This document shows, piece after piece, positions 9,980-17,659 of a DNA stretch of 64,000 nt. Position 1 is the stretch's first letter. Every line of letters begins with the position of its first letter. The notes beneath the pieces were generated by a model. It searched no databases and was not told where the DNA came from. It was given only the letters and a program-made list of their open reading frames with translations. Origin of the DNA: Pseudomonas japonica (lineage in GTDB: Bacteria; Pseudomonadota; Gammaproteobacteria; Pseudomonadales; Pseudomonadaceae); the NCBI RefSeq assembly GCF_900188455.1, contig NZ_FZOL01000007.1, positions 186,001 through 250,000 on the forward strand, in the 5' to 3' direction. The position numbers were made by a program, and so were the translations under genes.

Positions 9980-11374
9980 ATGGCAAGTTTCGTACACACG
10001 GTCGGCCAGCAGACCTTCCGCTTCGACAGCCTCAAGGAAGTGATGGCCAAGGCCAGCCCGGCCCGCTCCGGCGATTTCCTCGCCGGGGTCGCGGCGAGCA
10101 ACGACGGCGAACGGGTCGCCGCGCAGATGGCCCTGGCCGACATTCCCCTCAGCCATTTCCTCAACGAAGCGCTGATTCCCTACGAACAGGACGAAGTCAC
10201 CCGACTGATCATCGACAGCCACGACAAGCAGGCCTTCGCCCCGGTCAGCCACCTCACCGTCGGCGGCCTGCGCGACTGGCTGCTCGGCGACCAGGCCGAC
10301 GAAGCCAGCCTGCGCGCCCTGGCCCCGGGCCTGACCCCGGAAATGGCCGCGGCGGTATCGAAGATCATGCGCGTGCAGGACCTGGTCCTGGTGGCGCAGA
10401 AGATCCGTGTGGTCACCCGTTTTCGCGGCACCATGGGCCTGCGCGGGCGCCTGTCGACCCGCCTGCAGCCCAACCACCCCACCGACGAGCCGGCGGGCAT
10501 CGCCGCGAGCATTCTCGACGGCCTGCTCTACGGCAACGGCGATGCCATGATCGGCATCAATCCGGCCACCGACAGCATCGCTTCGATCTGCGCGCTGCTG
10601 GAAATGCTCGACGCCATCATCCAGCGCTACGACATCCCGACCCAGGCCTGCGTGCTGACCCACGTCACCACCTCGATCGAAGCGATCAACCGTGGCGTGC
10701 CGCTCGATCTGGTGTTCCAGTCCATCGCCGGCACCGAGGCGGCCAACGCCAGCTTCGGGATCAACCTCAACGTCCTGCAGGAAGGCTACGAAGCCGGGCT
10801 CAGCCTCAAGCGCGGCACCCTCGGGCAGAACCTGATGTACTTCGAGACCGGCCAGGGCAGCGCGCTGTCGGCCAACGCCAACTTCGGCGTCGACCAGCAG
10901 ACCTGCGAAACCCGCGCCTACGCCGTGGCCCGACATTTCAAGCCGTTCCTGGTCAATACCGTGGTCGGATTCATCGGCCCCGAATACCTGTACAACGGCA
11001 AGCAGATCATCCGCGCCGGCCTCGAAGACCACTTCTGCGGCAAGCTGCTCGGCGTGCCCATGGGTTGCGACATCTGCTACACCAACCACGCCGAAGCCGA
11101 TCAGGACGACATGGACACCCTGCTGACCCTTCTCGGGGGCGCCGGGATCAACTTCATCATGGGCATCCCCGGCTCCGACGACATCATGCTCAACTACCAG
11201 ACCACCTCGTTCCACGACGCCCTCTACGCGCGCCAGACCCTGGGTCTGAAACCGGCACCGGAATTCGAGGCGTGGCTGGCGCGCACCGGCATCTTCACCC
11301 AGGCCGACGGCCGGGTGCGTTTCGGCGACAACCTGCCACCAGCCTTCCGCCAGGCCCTGGCGCAACTGGGATAA
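9980..11374 (+). CDS. eutB: Ethanolamine ammonia-lyase large subunit
   Basis: 464 residues. EutB is the TIM-barrel catalytic subunit of the adenosylcobalamin-dependent lyase that converts ethanolamine to acetaldehyde and ammonia. Family segments seen: RFRGTMGLRGRLSTRLQPNHPTDEP-type loop, GLLYGNGDAMIGINPATDS, and GCDICYTNHAEADQDD near the C-terminal third. A TTG 6 nt upstream is in frame, but ATG 9980 has TGGAG at good spacing. No microcompartment shell genes are present nearby, so this is the free cytosolic Pseudomonas form. A cobalamin receptor and BtuF are encoded 40 kb downstream. Confidence 0.96.
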   Translation: MASFVHTVGQQTFRFDSLKEVMAKASPARSGDFLAGVAASNDGERVAAQMALADIPLSHFLNEALIPYEQDEVTRLIIDSHDKQAFAPVSHLTVGGLRDWLLGDQADEASLRALAPGLTPEMAAAVSKIMRVQDLVLVAQKIRVVTRFRGTMGLRGRLSTRLQPNHPTDEPAGIAASILDGLLYGNGDAMIGINPATDSIASICALLEMLDAIIQRYDIPTQACVLTHVTTSIEAINRGVPLDLVFQSIAGTEAANASFGINLNVLQEGYEAGLSLKRGTLGQNLMYFETGQGSALSANANFGVDQQTCETRAYAVARHFKPFLVNTVVGFIGPEYLYNGKQIIRAGLEDHFCGKLLGVPMGCDICYTNHAEADQDDMDTLLTLLGGAGINFIMGIPGSDDIMLNYQTTSFHDALYARQTLGLKPAPEFEAWLARTGIFTQADGRVRFGDNLPPAFRQALAQLG

Positions 11375-11386
11375 GCGAGCGATTTC

Positions 11387-12205
11387 ATGGACAAGCAACC
11401 CACGCCCAGCGACAACCCCTGGCTGGAACTGCGCCGCCTGACCCCGGCGCGGATCGCCCTGGGGCGCACCGGTACCAGCCTGCCGACCCAGGCGCAACTG
11501 GACTTCCAGTTCGCCCACGCCCAGGCCCGCGACGCGGTGCACCTGCCCTTCGATCACGCCGGTCTGCGCGCGCAACTGCAGCAGCGTGGCCGTGACAGCC
11601 TGCTACTGCGCAGTGCCGCCCAGGATCGTCATCACTATCTGCAGCGCCCGGACCTTGGCCGGCGTCTGCACGAGGACTCCGCCGAACGCCTGCGCGAGCA
11701 TGCCCGCGCCAATCCCGGCGGGGTCGACCTGGCCATCGTGGTCGCCGACGGCCTGTCCGCCCTGGCCGTGCACCGGCACACCCTGCCGTTTCTCACCCGC
11801 CTGGAAGAGCAGATCAGCGGTGACGGCTGGTCGACCGCGCCGGTCCTGCTGGTGGAACAGGGCCGCGTGGCGGTCGCCGACGAGATCGGCGAACTGCTCG
11901 GTGCGCGGATGACCGTGATTCTCATCGGCGAACGCCCCGGCCTCAGTTCGCCGGACAGCCTCGGCCTGTATTTCACTTGGAACCCGAAAGTCGGCCTGAC
12001 CGACGCCTACCGCAACTGCATCTCCAACGTCCGCCTCGAAGGCCTGAGCTATGGCATGGCGGCACACCGCCTGGTGTACCTGATGCGCGAGGCCTTTCGC
12101 AGACAGCTTTCGGGGGTGAATCTGAAGGATGAAGCGCAGGTACAAACACTGGAAACGGAAACAAGCGCGCAACAAAACGGAAACTTCCTACTTGGAAAGT
12201 CCTGA
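11387..12205 (+). CDS. eutC: Ethanolamine ammonia-lyase small subunit
   Basis: 272 residues, normal EutC length, starting 12 nt after eutB. EutC forms the EutB6C6 complex and helps bind adenosylcobalamin. Visible motifs: [48 protein letters not shown], and [19 protein letters not shown], all standard. The last ~20 residues are Glu/Thr/Gln-rich and probably unstructured. Last gene of the ethanolamine operon. Confidence 0.95.
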   Translation: MDKQPTPSDNPWLELRRLTPARIALGRTGTSLPTQAQLDFQFAHAQARDAVHLPFDHAGLRAQLQQRGRDSLLLRSAAQDRHHYLQRPDLGRRLHEDSAERLREHARANPGGVDLAIVVADGLSALAVHRHTLPFLTRLEEQISGDGWSTAPVLLVEQGRVAVADEIGELLGARMTVILIGERPGLSSPDSLGLYFTWNPKVGLTDAYRNCISNVRLEGLSYGMAAHRLVYLMREAFRRQLSGVNLKDEAQVQTLETETSAQQNGNFLLGKS

Positions 12206-12315
12206 GTAACCGCTACTTTTTTCGCCGATTGCGCTTTTTTTCCGCTTTAGGCAGCATCTGGGGCGACGGCTGCCCGAGATTCGCCGCCATTCCCAACGAA
12301 ACACGAGGCCTGCTT

Positions 12316-12768
12316 ATGCGAATCATCCAAGCAACCCTTGAGCACCTGGACCTGCTCGCCCCGCTGTTCGTCAAGTACCGCGAGTTCTATGGGCAACTGC
12401 CCTATCCGGACAGCTCCCGCGCTTTTCTGCAAAAGCGCCTGGAACGCGGCGAGTCGATCATCTATCTGGCCCTGCCGGACGACGATGACAGCAAACTGAT
12501 GGGGTTCTGCCAGCTGTATCCGAGTTTTTCCTCGCTGTCGCTGAAGCGTGTGTGGATCCTCAACGACATCTACGTCGCCGAAGACTCGCGCCGCATGCTG
12601 GTGGCCGACCACCTGATGCGCGAAGCCAAGCGCATGGCCAAGGACACCAACGCCGTGCGCATGCGCGTATCGACCAGCAGCGACAACGAGGTGGCGATGC
12701 GCACCTACGAGTCGATCGGTTTTCGCGAGGACACCGAGTTCAAGAGCTACGTGCTGCCGATCAACTGA
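12316..12768 (+). CDS. GNAT-family N-acetyltransferase
   Basis: 150 residues. GNAT fold with the acetyl-CoA-binding motif A spanning WILNDIYVAEDSRRMLVADHLMREAKRMA and a C-terminal NEVAMRTYESIGFREDTEFKSYVL, where the Tyr and the GF turn are typical. Start chosen at the ATG preceded by ACGAGG rather than an upstream ATG in AT-rich leader DNA. It acetylates an unknown amine. Stands alone between eutC and dedA. Confidence 0.85.
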   Translation: MRIIQATLEHLDLLAPLFVKYREFYGQLPYPDSSRAFLQKRLERGESIIYLALPDDDDSKLMGFCQLYPSFSSLSLKRVWILNDIYVAEDSRRMLVADHLMREAKRMAKDTNAVRMRVSTSSDNEVAMRTYESIGFREDTEFKSYVLPIN

Positions 12769-12782
12769 GGGCTTGCACAACC

Positions 12783-12816
12783 CCTTGTGGGAGCTGGCCG
12801 GCCAGCTCCCACAAGG
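12783..12816. repeat. 34-nt perfect palindrome, REP-like / putative terminator
   Basis: CCTTGTGGGAGCTGGCC is followed immediately by its exact reverse complement. It lies 14 nt after the GNAT stop. It carries the GTGGGAGCTGGC variant of the Pseudomonas REP core. It can form a 17-bp stem and may also end transcription. Confidence 0.8.
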
Positions 12817-12879
12817 CCTCTACAAACCTCGAAGGCGTGCTGCAAGCGCCCGTCCCCGCACATTCAGCTACAAACTGCG

Positions 12880-12908
12880 TAAGCAGAATCCCCTCATAGC
12901 CGTATAAT
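12880..12908 (+). promoter_or_regulatory. Putative sigma-70 promoter for dedA
   Basis: A perfect TATAAT box at 12903-12908 lies ~110 bp before the DedA start. The -35 region at 17-nt spacing (TAAGCA) is weak. The intervening leader has no recognised feature. Confidence 0.4.
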
Positions 12909-13019
12909 GATTCCCTTCGCCCTGTGTGAATTTTTACCTCCCCTGCAGGTAGCGCTCACGCCCTCGCACTGCCAGCCATCGCACGCCCGCAAGACCGGGT
13001 TCTGAACAAGGTGCTGTAC

Positions 13020-13670
13020 ATGGATTTCAACCCGCTGGACCTCATTCTGCATCTCGACGCCTACCTCGACTTGCTGGTCAACAACTATGGTCCCTGGATC
13101 TACGCGATCCTGTTCATGGTGATCTTCTGTGAAACCGGCCTGGTGGTCATGCCGTTCCTGCCTGGCGACTCCCTGCTGTTCATCGCCGGCGCCGTGGCCG
13201 CGGGCGGCGGCATGGACCCGGTGCTGCTGGGCGGCCTGCTGATGCTGGCGGCGATCCTCGGTGACAGCACCAACTATGTGATCGGGCGAACCGCGGGCGA
13301 ACGCTTGTTCCGCAACCCCAACTCGAAGATCTTCCGCCGCGATTACCTGCAGCAGACCCATGATTTCTACGAGCGCCACGGCGGCAAGACCGTGACCCTG
13401 GCGCGCTTCCTGCCGATCCTGCGCACCTTCGCGCCGTTCGTCGCCGGTGTGGCGAAGATGCCCTACCCGCGCTTCTTCGGCTTCAGTGTCGCCGGCACCG
13501 TGCTCTGGGTCGGCGGCCTGGTGACCCTCGGCTACTTCTTCGGCAACGTCCCGTTCATCAAGCAGAACCTGTCGCTGATGATCGTTGCCATTATTCTGCT
13601 GTCGCTGCTGCCGGTGATCATCGGCGTGGTCCGCGGCCGCATGAACCGTGGCCCGGCCAAGGCACACTGA
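13020..13670 (+). CDS. DedA-family membrane protein
   Basis: 216 residues with about four to five membrane segments. DedA proteins are inner-membrane transporters or flippases linked to membrane potential and undecaprenyl/phosphatidyl lipid cycling. Signature segments: FCETGLVVMPFLPGDSLLFIAGA, GDSTNYVIGRTAG and the re-entrant ERHGGKTVTLARFLPILRTFAPFVAGVAKMPYPRF. ATG 13020 is preceded by AAGGTG; a GTG nine bases upstream is an alternative. Followed after 9 nt by the MtfA-like gene, so probably cotranscribed. Confidence 0.9.
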   Translation: MDFNPLDLILHLDAYLDLLVNNYGPWIYAILFMVIFCETGLVVMPFLPGDSLLFIAGAVAAGGGMDPVLLGGLLMLAAILGDSTNYVIGRTAGERLFRNPNSKIFRRDYLQQTHDFYERHGGKTVTLARFLPILRTFAPFVAGVAKMPYPRFFGFSVAGTVLWVGGLVTLGYFFGNVPFIKQNLSLMIVAIILLSLLPVIIGVVRGRMNRGPAKAH

Positions 13671-13679
13671 CCGACCACC

Positions 13680-14495
13680 ATGTGGAGTTTCAGCGCCTGG
13701 CGGCGGCGGCGGACGATCGCGCGGCATCCGATCGACCCGGAGAGATGGCAGCAGGTGCGCGAGCGCCTGCCGATCCTCGACGGCATCAGCGAGGCCGAGG
13801 ACCTGTGGCTGCGCGAAGCCTGCGTGCTGTTTCTCGCCGACAAGCACCTGACCTGCCTGCCCGGCGTCGAACTGGACGACACCGAGCGCCTGTTCCTCGC
13901 CGCCCAGGCCCAACTGCCGCTGCTGCACCTGGGCGAGTTGAACTGGTACCAGGGCTTCCACGAACTGATCCTCTACCCCGACGACTTCCTCAGTCCGCAG
14001 CGCTATCGCGACAGCAGCGGCATCGAGCACGAGTGGGACGCCGAGCACAGCGGCGAGGCCTGGCAACAGGGGCCGGTGATCATGGCCTGGCCCGGTGTGC
14101 TGGCCAGTGGCGGCTGGGAAGGCTACAACCTGGTGATCCACGAACTGGCGCACAAGCTGGACATGCTCAACGGCGGCGCCAATGGCCTGCCGCCGCTGCA
14201 CGGCGACATGCACGTCAGCGACTGGGCCGAGGCCATGCAACAGGCCTATGACGACCTCGACCGCCAGCTCGAGCGCAACCCCGACGCCGAGACCGCCATC
14301 GATCCCTACGCCGCGGAAAACCCGGCGGAATTCTTCGCCGTCACCAGCGAATATTTCTTCAGCGCCCCCGACGTACTGATGCAGGCATACCCCACGGTCT
14401 ACGCGCAGTTGCGCCATTTTTACCGCCAGGATCCGCTGGCGCGCCTGCACCAGCTGCAGGCCAGCCATCCACTCTACAAAGATGCCGTGGAGTGA
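13680..14495 (+). CDS. mtfA: MtfA-like zinc metallopeptidase (M90 family)
   Basis: 271 residues. MtfA of E. coli is a zinc peptidase that also titrates the glucose-repressor Mlc. The zinc motif HELAH is at residues 154-158, and the segment AAENPAEFFAVTSEYFF near residues 211-227 supplies the third ligand, as in anthrax lethal factor-type peptidases. N-terminal basic start (MWSFSAWRRRR) without a signal peptide suggests a cytosolic enzyme. The gene begins 9 nt after dedA. Whether a Mlc-like partner exists in this organism is unknown. Confidence 0.85.
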   Translation: MWSFSAWRRRRTIARHPIDPERWQQVRERLPILDGISEAEDLWLREACVLFLADKHLTCLPGVELDDTERLFLAAQAQLPLLHLGELNWYQGFHELILYPDDFLSPQRYRDSSGIEHEWDAEHSGEAWQQGPVIMAWPGVLASGGWEGYNLVIHELAHKLDMLNGGANGLPPLHGDMHVSDWAEAMQQAYDDLDRQLERNPDAETAIDPYAAENPAEFFAVTSEYFFSAPDVLMQAYPTVYAQLRHFYRQDPLARLHQLQASHPLYKDAVE

Positions 14496-14519
14496 AACGG
14501 TCAAGCATCGGGGCGGGCG

Positions 14520-14548
14520 TGGCAAGCATTGGCGAATGTGCCTATAAT
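14520..14548 (+). promoter_or_regulatory. Putative sigma-70 promoter of ppa
   Basis: TATAAT at 14543-14548 with a poor -35 (TGGCAA) 17 nt upstream. It lies 38 nt before the ppa ATG, which fits a short leader for a highly expressed gene. Confidence 0.5.
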
Positions 14549-14586
14549 CGCGGCCAATTTTTGGTCAAACACGGGGGCAACGCCCA

Positions 14587-15114
14587 ATGAGCTACAGCAA
14601 GATCCCGGCTGGCAAAGACCTGCCGAACGACATCTACGTCGCCATCGAGATCCCGGCCAACCACGCGCCGATCAAGTACGAGATCGACAAGGACAGCGAC
14701 TGCCTGTTCGTTGACCGCTTCATGGCCACCCCTATGTTCTACCCAGCCAACTACGGCTTCATCCCGAACACCCTGGCCGACGACGGTGATCCGCTGGACG
14801 TGCTGGTCGTGACCCCATACCCGGTCGCCCCGGGTTCGGTGATCCGCGCCCGTCCGGTTGGCGTGCTGAACATGACCGACGACGGCGGCGGCGACGCCAA
14901 GATCATCGCCGTACCGCACGACAAGCTGTCGCAGCTGTACGTCGACGTGAAGGAATACACCGATCTGCCAGCCCTGCTGCTGGAGCAGATCAAGCACTTC
15001 TTCGAGAACTACAAGGATCTCGAGAAAGGCAAATGGGTCAAGATCGATGGCTGGGGCAACGCTGACGCTGCCCGCGCCGAGATCAGCAAGTCGGTCGCAG
15101 CCTACAAGGGCTGA
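14587..15114 (+). CDS. ppa: Inorganic pyrophosphatase
   Basis: 175 residues, the standard family I soluble enzyme. It hydrolyses pyrophosphate to two phosphates and so drives biosynthesis. The signature [10 protein letters not shown] with metal-binding Asp residues, [11 protein letters not shown], and the later [12 protein letters not shown] are present. Its own promoter and a strong terminator flank it, so it is a single-gene unit. Confidence 0.97.
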   Translation: MSYSKIPAGKDLPNDIYVAIEIPANHAPIKYEIDKDSDCLFVDRFMATPMFYPANYGFIPNTLADDGDPLDVLVVTPYPVAPGSVIRARPVGVLNMTDDGGGDAKIIAVPHDKLSQLYVDVKEYTDLPALLLEQIKHFFENYKDLEKGKWVKIDGWGNADAARAEISKSVAAYKG

Positions 15115-15132
15115 GTCTCCTTGCCACGAAAG

Positions 15133-15157
15133 AGCCCCGCATTCGCGGGGCTTTTTT
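15133..15157 (+). terminator. Rho-independent terminator of ppa
   Basis: Perfect 8-bp stem AGCCCCGC/GCGGGGCT with ATTC loop, followed by TTTTT. It starts 18 nt after the ppa stop. Confidence 0.92.
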
Positions 15158-15323
15158 GTTGGCGCGGACGGCAGAACCATCCGAACAAAGTGAATACGAC
15201 ATAAATAGAGAAAAGCCCTACAAGATTGTCGGCATCTACTGTAATCACACCCTAAAAGTACCCGACGATCCCTCAACCGAATGTTTATAGGAAGCCTTGC
15301 CCCGGGCCTCTAGAATCGAGCGC

Positions 15324-16037
15324 ATGAATACATCCGGTGATCGATTGAAGGCCCTGCTGAGCGAGTGCAACCTGAGTGCTTCGGACTTCGCGGCGCAACG
15401 CAAGGTAACCCCCCAGCATGTGAACAACTGGTTCCATCGTGGCGTGCCCCAGGCCCGGCTCGATGAAATCGCCGAACTGCTGTGCGTACGCAGCAAGTGG
15501 CTGCGCACCGGCGAAGGCCCCAAGCACAGCATCCCCCTGCCGCGGATCAATCGCGGCGATACCGGCCAGTGTCGAAACGAAGCACCGGATCACAGCGCCC
15601 TCTTCGCCTACGGCGAGAACGACGTCCAGGTGCCATTCCATTACCTGCGCGGTTGCCAGCTGGAAGCAGTGGAGGCGCGCTACCTGAGCCTGCCGCGTCA
15701 TGTCCTCGACCGCCTCGGTGTCGATCCGGCCCAGGCCGTCGGCCTGAGCATGCCCGACTATAACATGACCCCGCTGATTCCCTACGGCGCACCGCTGGCC
15801 ATCGACCTCGGCCTGACCCGCGTGGTCGACGGCGAGCTCTATGCCGTGCTGCACAATGGCCATCTGCGCATCAACAGCCTGAGCAAGCGCGGCAACGGCG
15901 CCTTGCGCCTGCACAGTCATGACAGCGAGGGCTTTCCCTGCGAGAACTACAGCATCGGCCAGTCGCGCAGCCAGCAGCTGGAAGTCCTCGGCTGGGTGTT
16001 CTGGTGGGCGCAATTCCGCGGCGAACGCCCGGACTAG
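15324..16037 (+). CDS. XRE-family helix-turn-helix repressor with S24-like C-terminal domain lacking the catalytic Lys
   Basis: 237 residues. The N-terminal part (about 5-65) is an HTH: LLSECNLSASDFAAQRKVTPQHVNNWFHRGVPQARLDEIAELL. The C-terminal half resembles LexA/CI S24 domains: GLSMPDYNMTPLIPYGAPLAIDLG then DGELYAVLHNGHLRINSLSKRG. Aligned to LexA, the Ser-Met pair is kept but the position of the catalytic Lys (VKRL) reads INSL, so self-cleavage looks impossible by this mechanism. It may be a phage-derived or housekeeping repressor. Start chosen at the ATG with GAG upstream; the longer TTG extension is not supported. Confidence 0.8.
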   Translation: MNTSGDRLKALLSECNLSASDFAAQRKVTPQHVNNWFHRGVPQARLDEIAELLCVRSKWLRTGEGPKHSIPLPRINRGDTGQCRNEAPDHSALFAYGENDVQVPFHYLRGCQLEAVEARYLSLPRHVLDRLGVDPAQAVGLSMPDYNMTPLIPYGAPLAIDLGLTRVVDGELYAVLHNGHLRINSLSKRGNGALRLHSHDSEGFPCENYSIGQSRSQQLEVLGWVFWWAQFRGERPD

Positions 16038-16079
16038 TGGATTTTTTGCTGGGCATTGCGAGTCATTCCCAGTATGCTA

Positions 16080-16250
16080 CGCGCCACCTCCGCCCCTGAC
16101 TGCCGCTTGCACGTCACGGGCCGGGCGAGGCCTCACACAGCCCTCGCCCTACGACATCCCAGTGTGTCGTCCAACGATTTGAAGGCGGTTGCGGCTTGCC
16201 AAAAGCCAGCCAAGACTGTCCCCGAGAAGCCGGCCACAAGCCGGCTTTTT
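16080..16250 (+). ncRNA. Candidate structured small RNA (two hairpins plus terminator)
   Basis: Between the repressor gene and the mobile-element scar. Stem 1 is an 8-bp GGGCGAGG/CCTCGCCC; stem 2 is a 6-bp ACGACA/TGTCGT. A perfect rho-independent terminator at 16228-16250 ends it. A -10-like TATGCT lies at 16073-16078. No ORF runs through it. The GGCGAGG...CCTCGCC hairpin recalls, from memory, phage C4-type antisense RNA, but I cannot confirm that family. Confidence 0.45.
16228..16250 (+). terminator. Rho-independent terminator
   Basis: Perfect 7-bp stem AGCCGGC/GCCGGCT with CACAA loop followed by TTTT. It ends either the candidate small RNA or a long 3' leader of the repressor gene. Confidence 0.8.
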
Positions 16251-16313
16251 AATGCCTACAGAAATCCACCAAGATCTACCAACCTTAGAAAATCAAGGGT
16301 TTGAGGCGTAGCC

Positions 16314-16560
16314 TTGTCTCAAGGCATCCACCTACGATTGGCAGAATCCATCGCCAAAGTGTGGGTGAAGGTGTGGGTAAGGCGAGGAGTCTGCGAGATG
16401 GGGCTCGGCCCACTCCCGACCATTCCCCCAAGCCAAGCGCGCCAGCTCGCAGCGGATCAACGAAAACTTCTCGCGACGGGGATTGATCCCCTGGAAGCCC
16501 GAGATGCAGAGCGAGAATCGAAACGAGAGGCTGAGCGTCAGGCAGCAGCGCGGCGCAGAG
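16314..16560 (+). pseudogene. Tyrosine-integrase N-terminal fragment (Arm-binding domain)
   Basis: In-frame stretch containing EMGLGPLPTIPPSQARQL then RKLLATGIDPLEARDAER and a Lys/Arg/Ala-rich linker. This is the DUF4102-type Arm-DNA-binding region of P4-like tyrosine recombinases. The catalytic domain is absent: the frame runs straight into transposase sequence near 16560. The fragment marks the left edge of an integrated element just downstream of the terminator. Confidence 0.7.
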
Positions 16561-17046
16561 ACATGCCTGAGCGATACGGTCCTTGGTCCACGGTTTATCA
16601 GCGATTTCGGGATTGGCGGAATCAGGGCATCTTCAACAAGATGCTCAAGCGGATGCACGTCAAACTCAACGCACAAGGGCTGATCGATCTGGACACCTGG
16701 TGCATTGATTCAACGGCAGTCAAAGCAACCCGGGCTTCCTCTGGGGCAGGCCAAAAAGGGGGGCGGAAGAACCAGCGGACCACGCACTTGGGAGAAGTCG
16801 GGCAGGGTTAACGACGAAAATTCATAGGGTCTGCGACGCCCGAGGTGTGCCACTGCATTTCACTCTCTCTGGCGGGCAAGCCAGCGATATTTCGCATGCT
16901 CAACCCTTACTCGATGGTGTCCAGGTTCCAACCGGCTGGGGCAGGCCTCGCAAACGATGCCGCAAGCTCGCAACAAGTTATGCGGCCATGGCCAGCATTG
17001 GCCTGCTGGCGGCGGTGTTTACGACACCTCATTTCGTACAGTGCAT
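16560..17046 (+). mobile_element. IS5-type transposase remnant, deleted and frameshifted
   Basis: Readable pieces of an IS5-family DDE transposase: MPERYGPWSTVYQRFRDWRN, IDLDTWCIDSTAVKATRASS, a frameshift at the G-rich tract near 16758, then HFTLSGGQASDISHAQPLLD and GRPRKRCR. It then jumps to KLATSYAAMASIGLL, so roughly 65 residues including the second and third catalytic acids are deleted. A final frameshift precedes the LRHLISYSA tail. The element is dead. No terminal inverted repeats were recognised. Confidence 0.8.
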
Positions 17047-17078
17047 AGAACAGTTACCAGTTGACCTCACCTGCGCTC

Positions 17079-17474
17079 AGGTACGACGAGGTCATCGAAC
17101 CCGGGCACATCAACCAGGACCTGACTCGCCATGAACTGCACCGGATCAGGGGGCGAGGCCAAAGTGCGCGAAGGACAACGGAACAATTACGCCAAGCGTG
17201 TCTTCCTCGTGGACGAGGGCAGCCGGCAAATTGCCTTGTCCGAGCAATATTACGGTCGTGGCCAGCTCTGGCATGTCGAGGAGGGCCCTGCCATGCGCTA
17301 CTTCAATCGCCAACACATGGGGCTACACGCTTAAAAGTACTGTACAACCTGCTGGCCGGCCGATATTTCGCGCCGGACATGAAGAACGAGGAAAGCCGCA
17401 GCTTGGAGTATGATTTCACGGCGAGAATGAGTGACTTCACGCCTTTGGCGCTGCACAAGAGCGGGGTCCGTTGA
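17079..17474 (+). pseudogene. C-terminal remnant of a DUF1329-family protein
   Basis: Fragments in alternating frames spell RYDEVIEPGHINQDL, then AKVREGQRNNYAKRVFLVDE, IALSEQYYGRGQLWHVEEG, YNLLAGRYFAPDMKNEE and a terminal FTPLALHKSGVR. This is the C-terminal half of DUF1329 outer-membrane-associated proteins, which usually pair with DUF1302 partners in Pseudomonas hydrophobic-compound loci. At least three indels separate the frames. The 5' part was lost at the IS remnant. It abuts the LuxR regulator, which may once have controlled it. Confidence 0.7.
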
Positions 17475-17659
17475 GGATATGCCGGTCCGGGGGGAACCGC
17501 CTTGGACGGGACTAAGGATTCAAAAGACCCAGATGAATGACGAGTGGAAAGGCAATCGCTCGGCGCCTTCCACCTGAAGCACTTGCCGGGCGGTGGAATG
17601 AATGCTGTCACCGGGACTTTCCCATACCTCCTCAACCCGGAAACGGGAGAGCAGAAAAC

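Noticed and set aside
8459..11575. 1038-codon minus-strand open frame across eat and eutB
   Set aside because: Antisense shadow of two conserved genes; no recognisable domain.
16080..16250. tRNA or tmRNA as integration site
   Set aside because: No T-loop GTTCGAATC-type block or cloverleaf could be found; only simple hairpins are seen.
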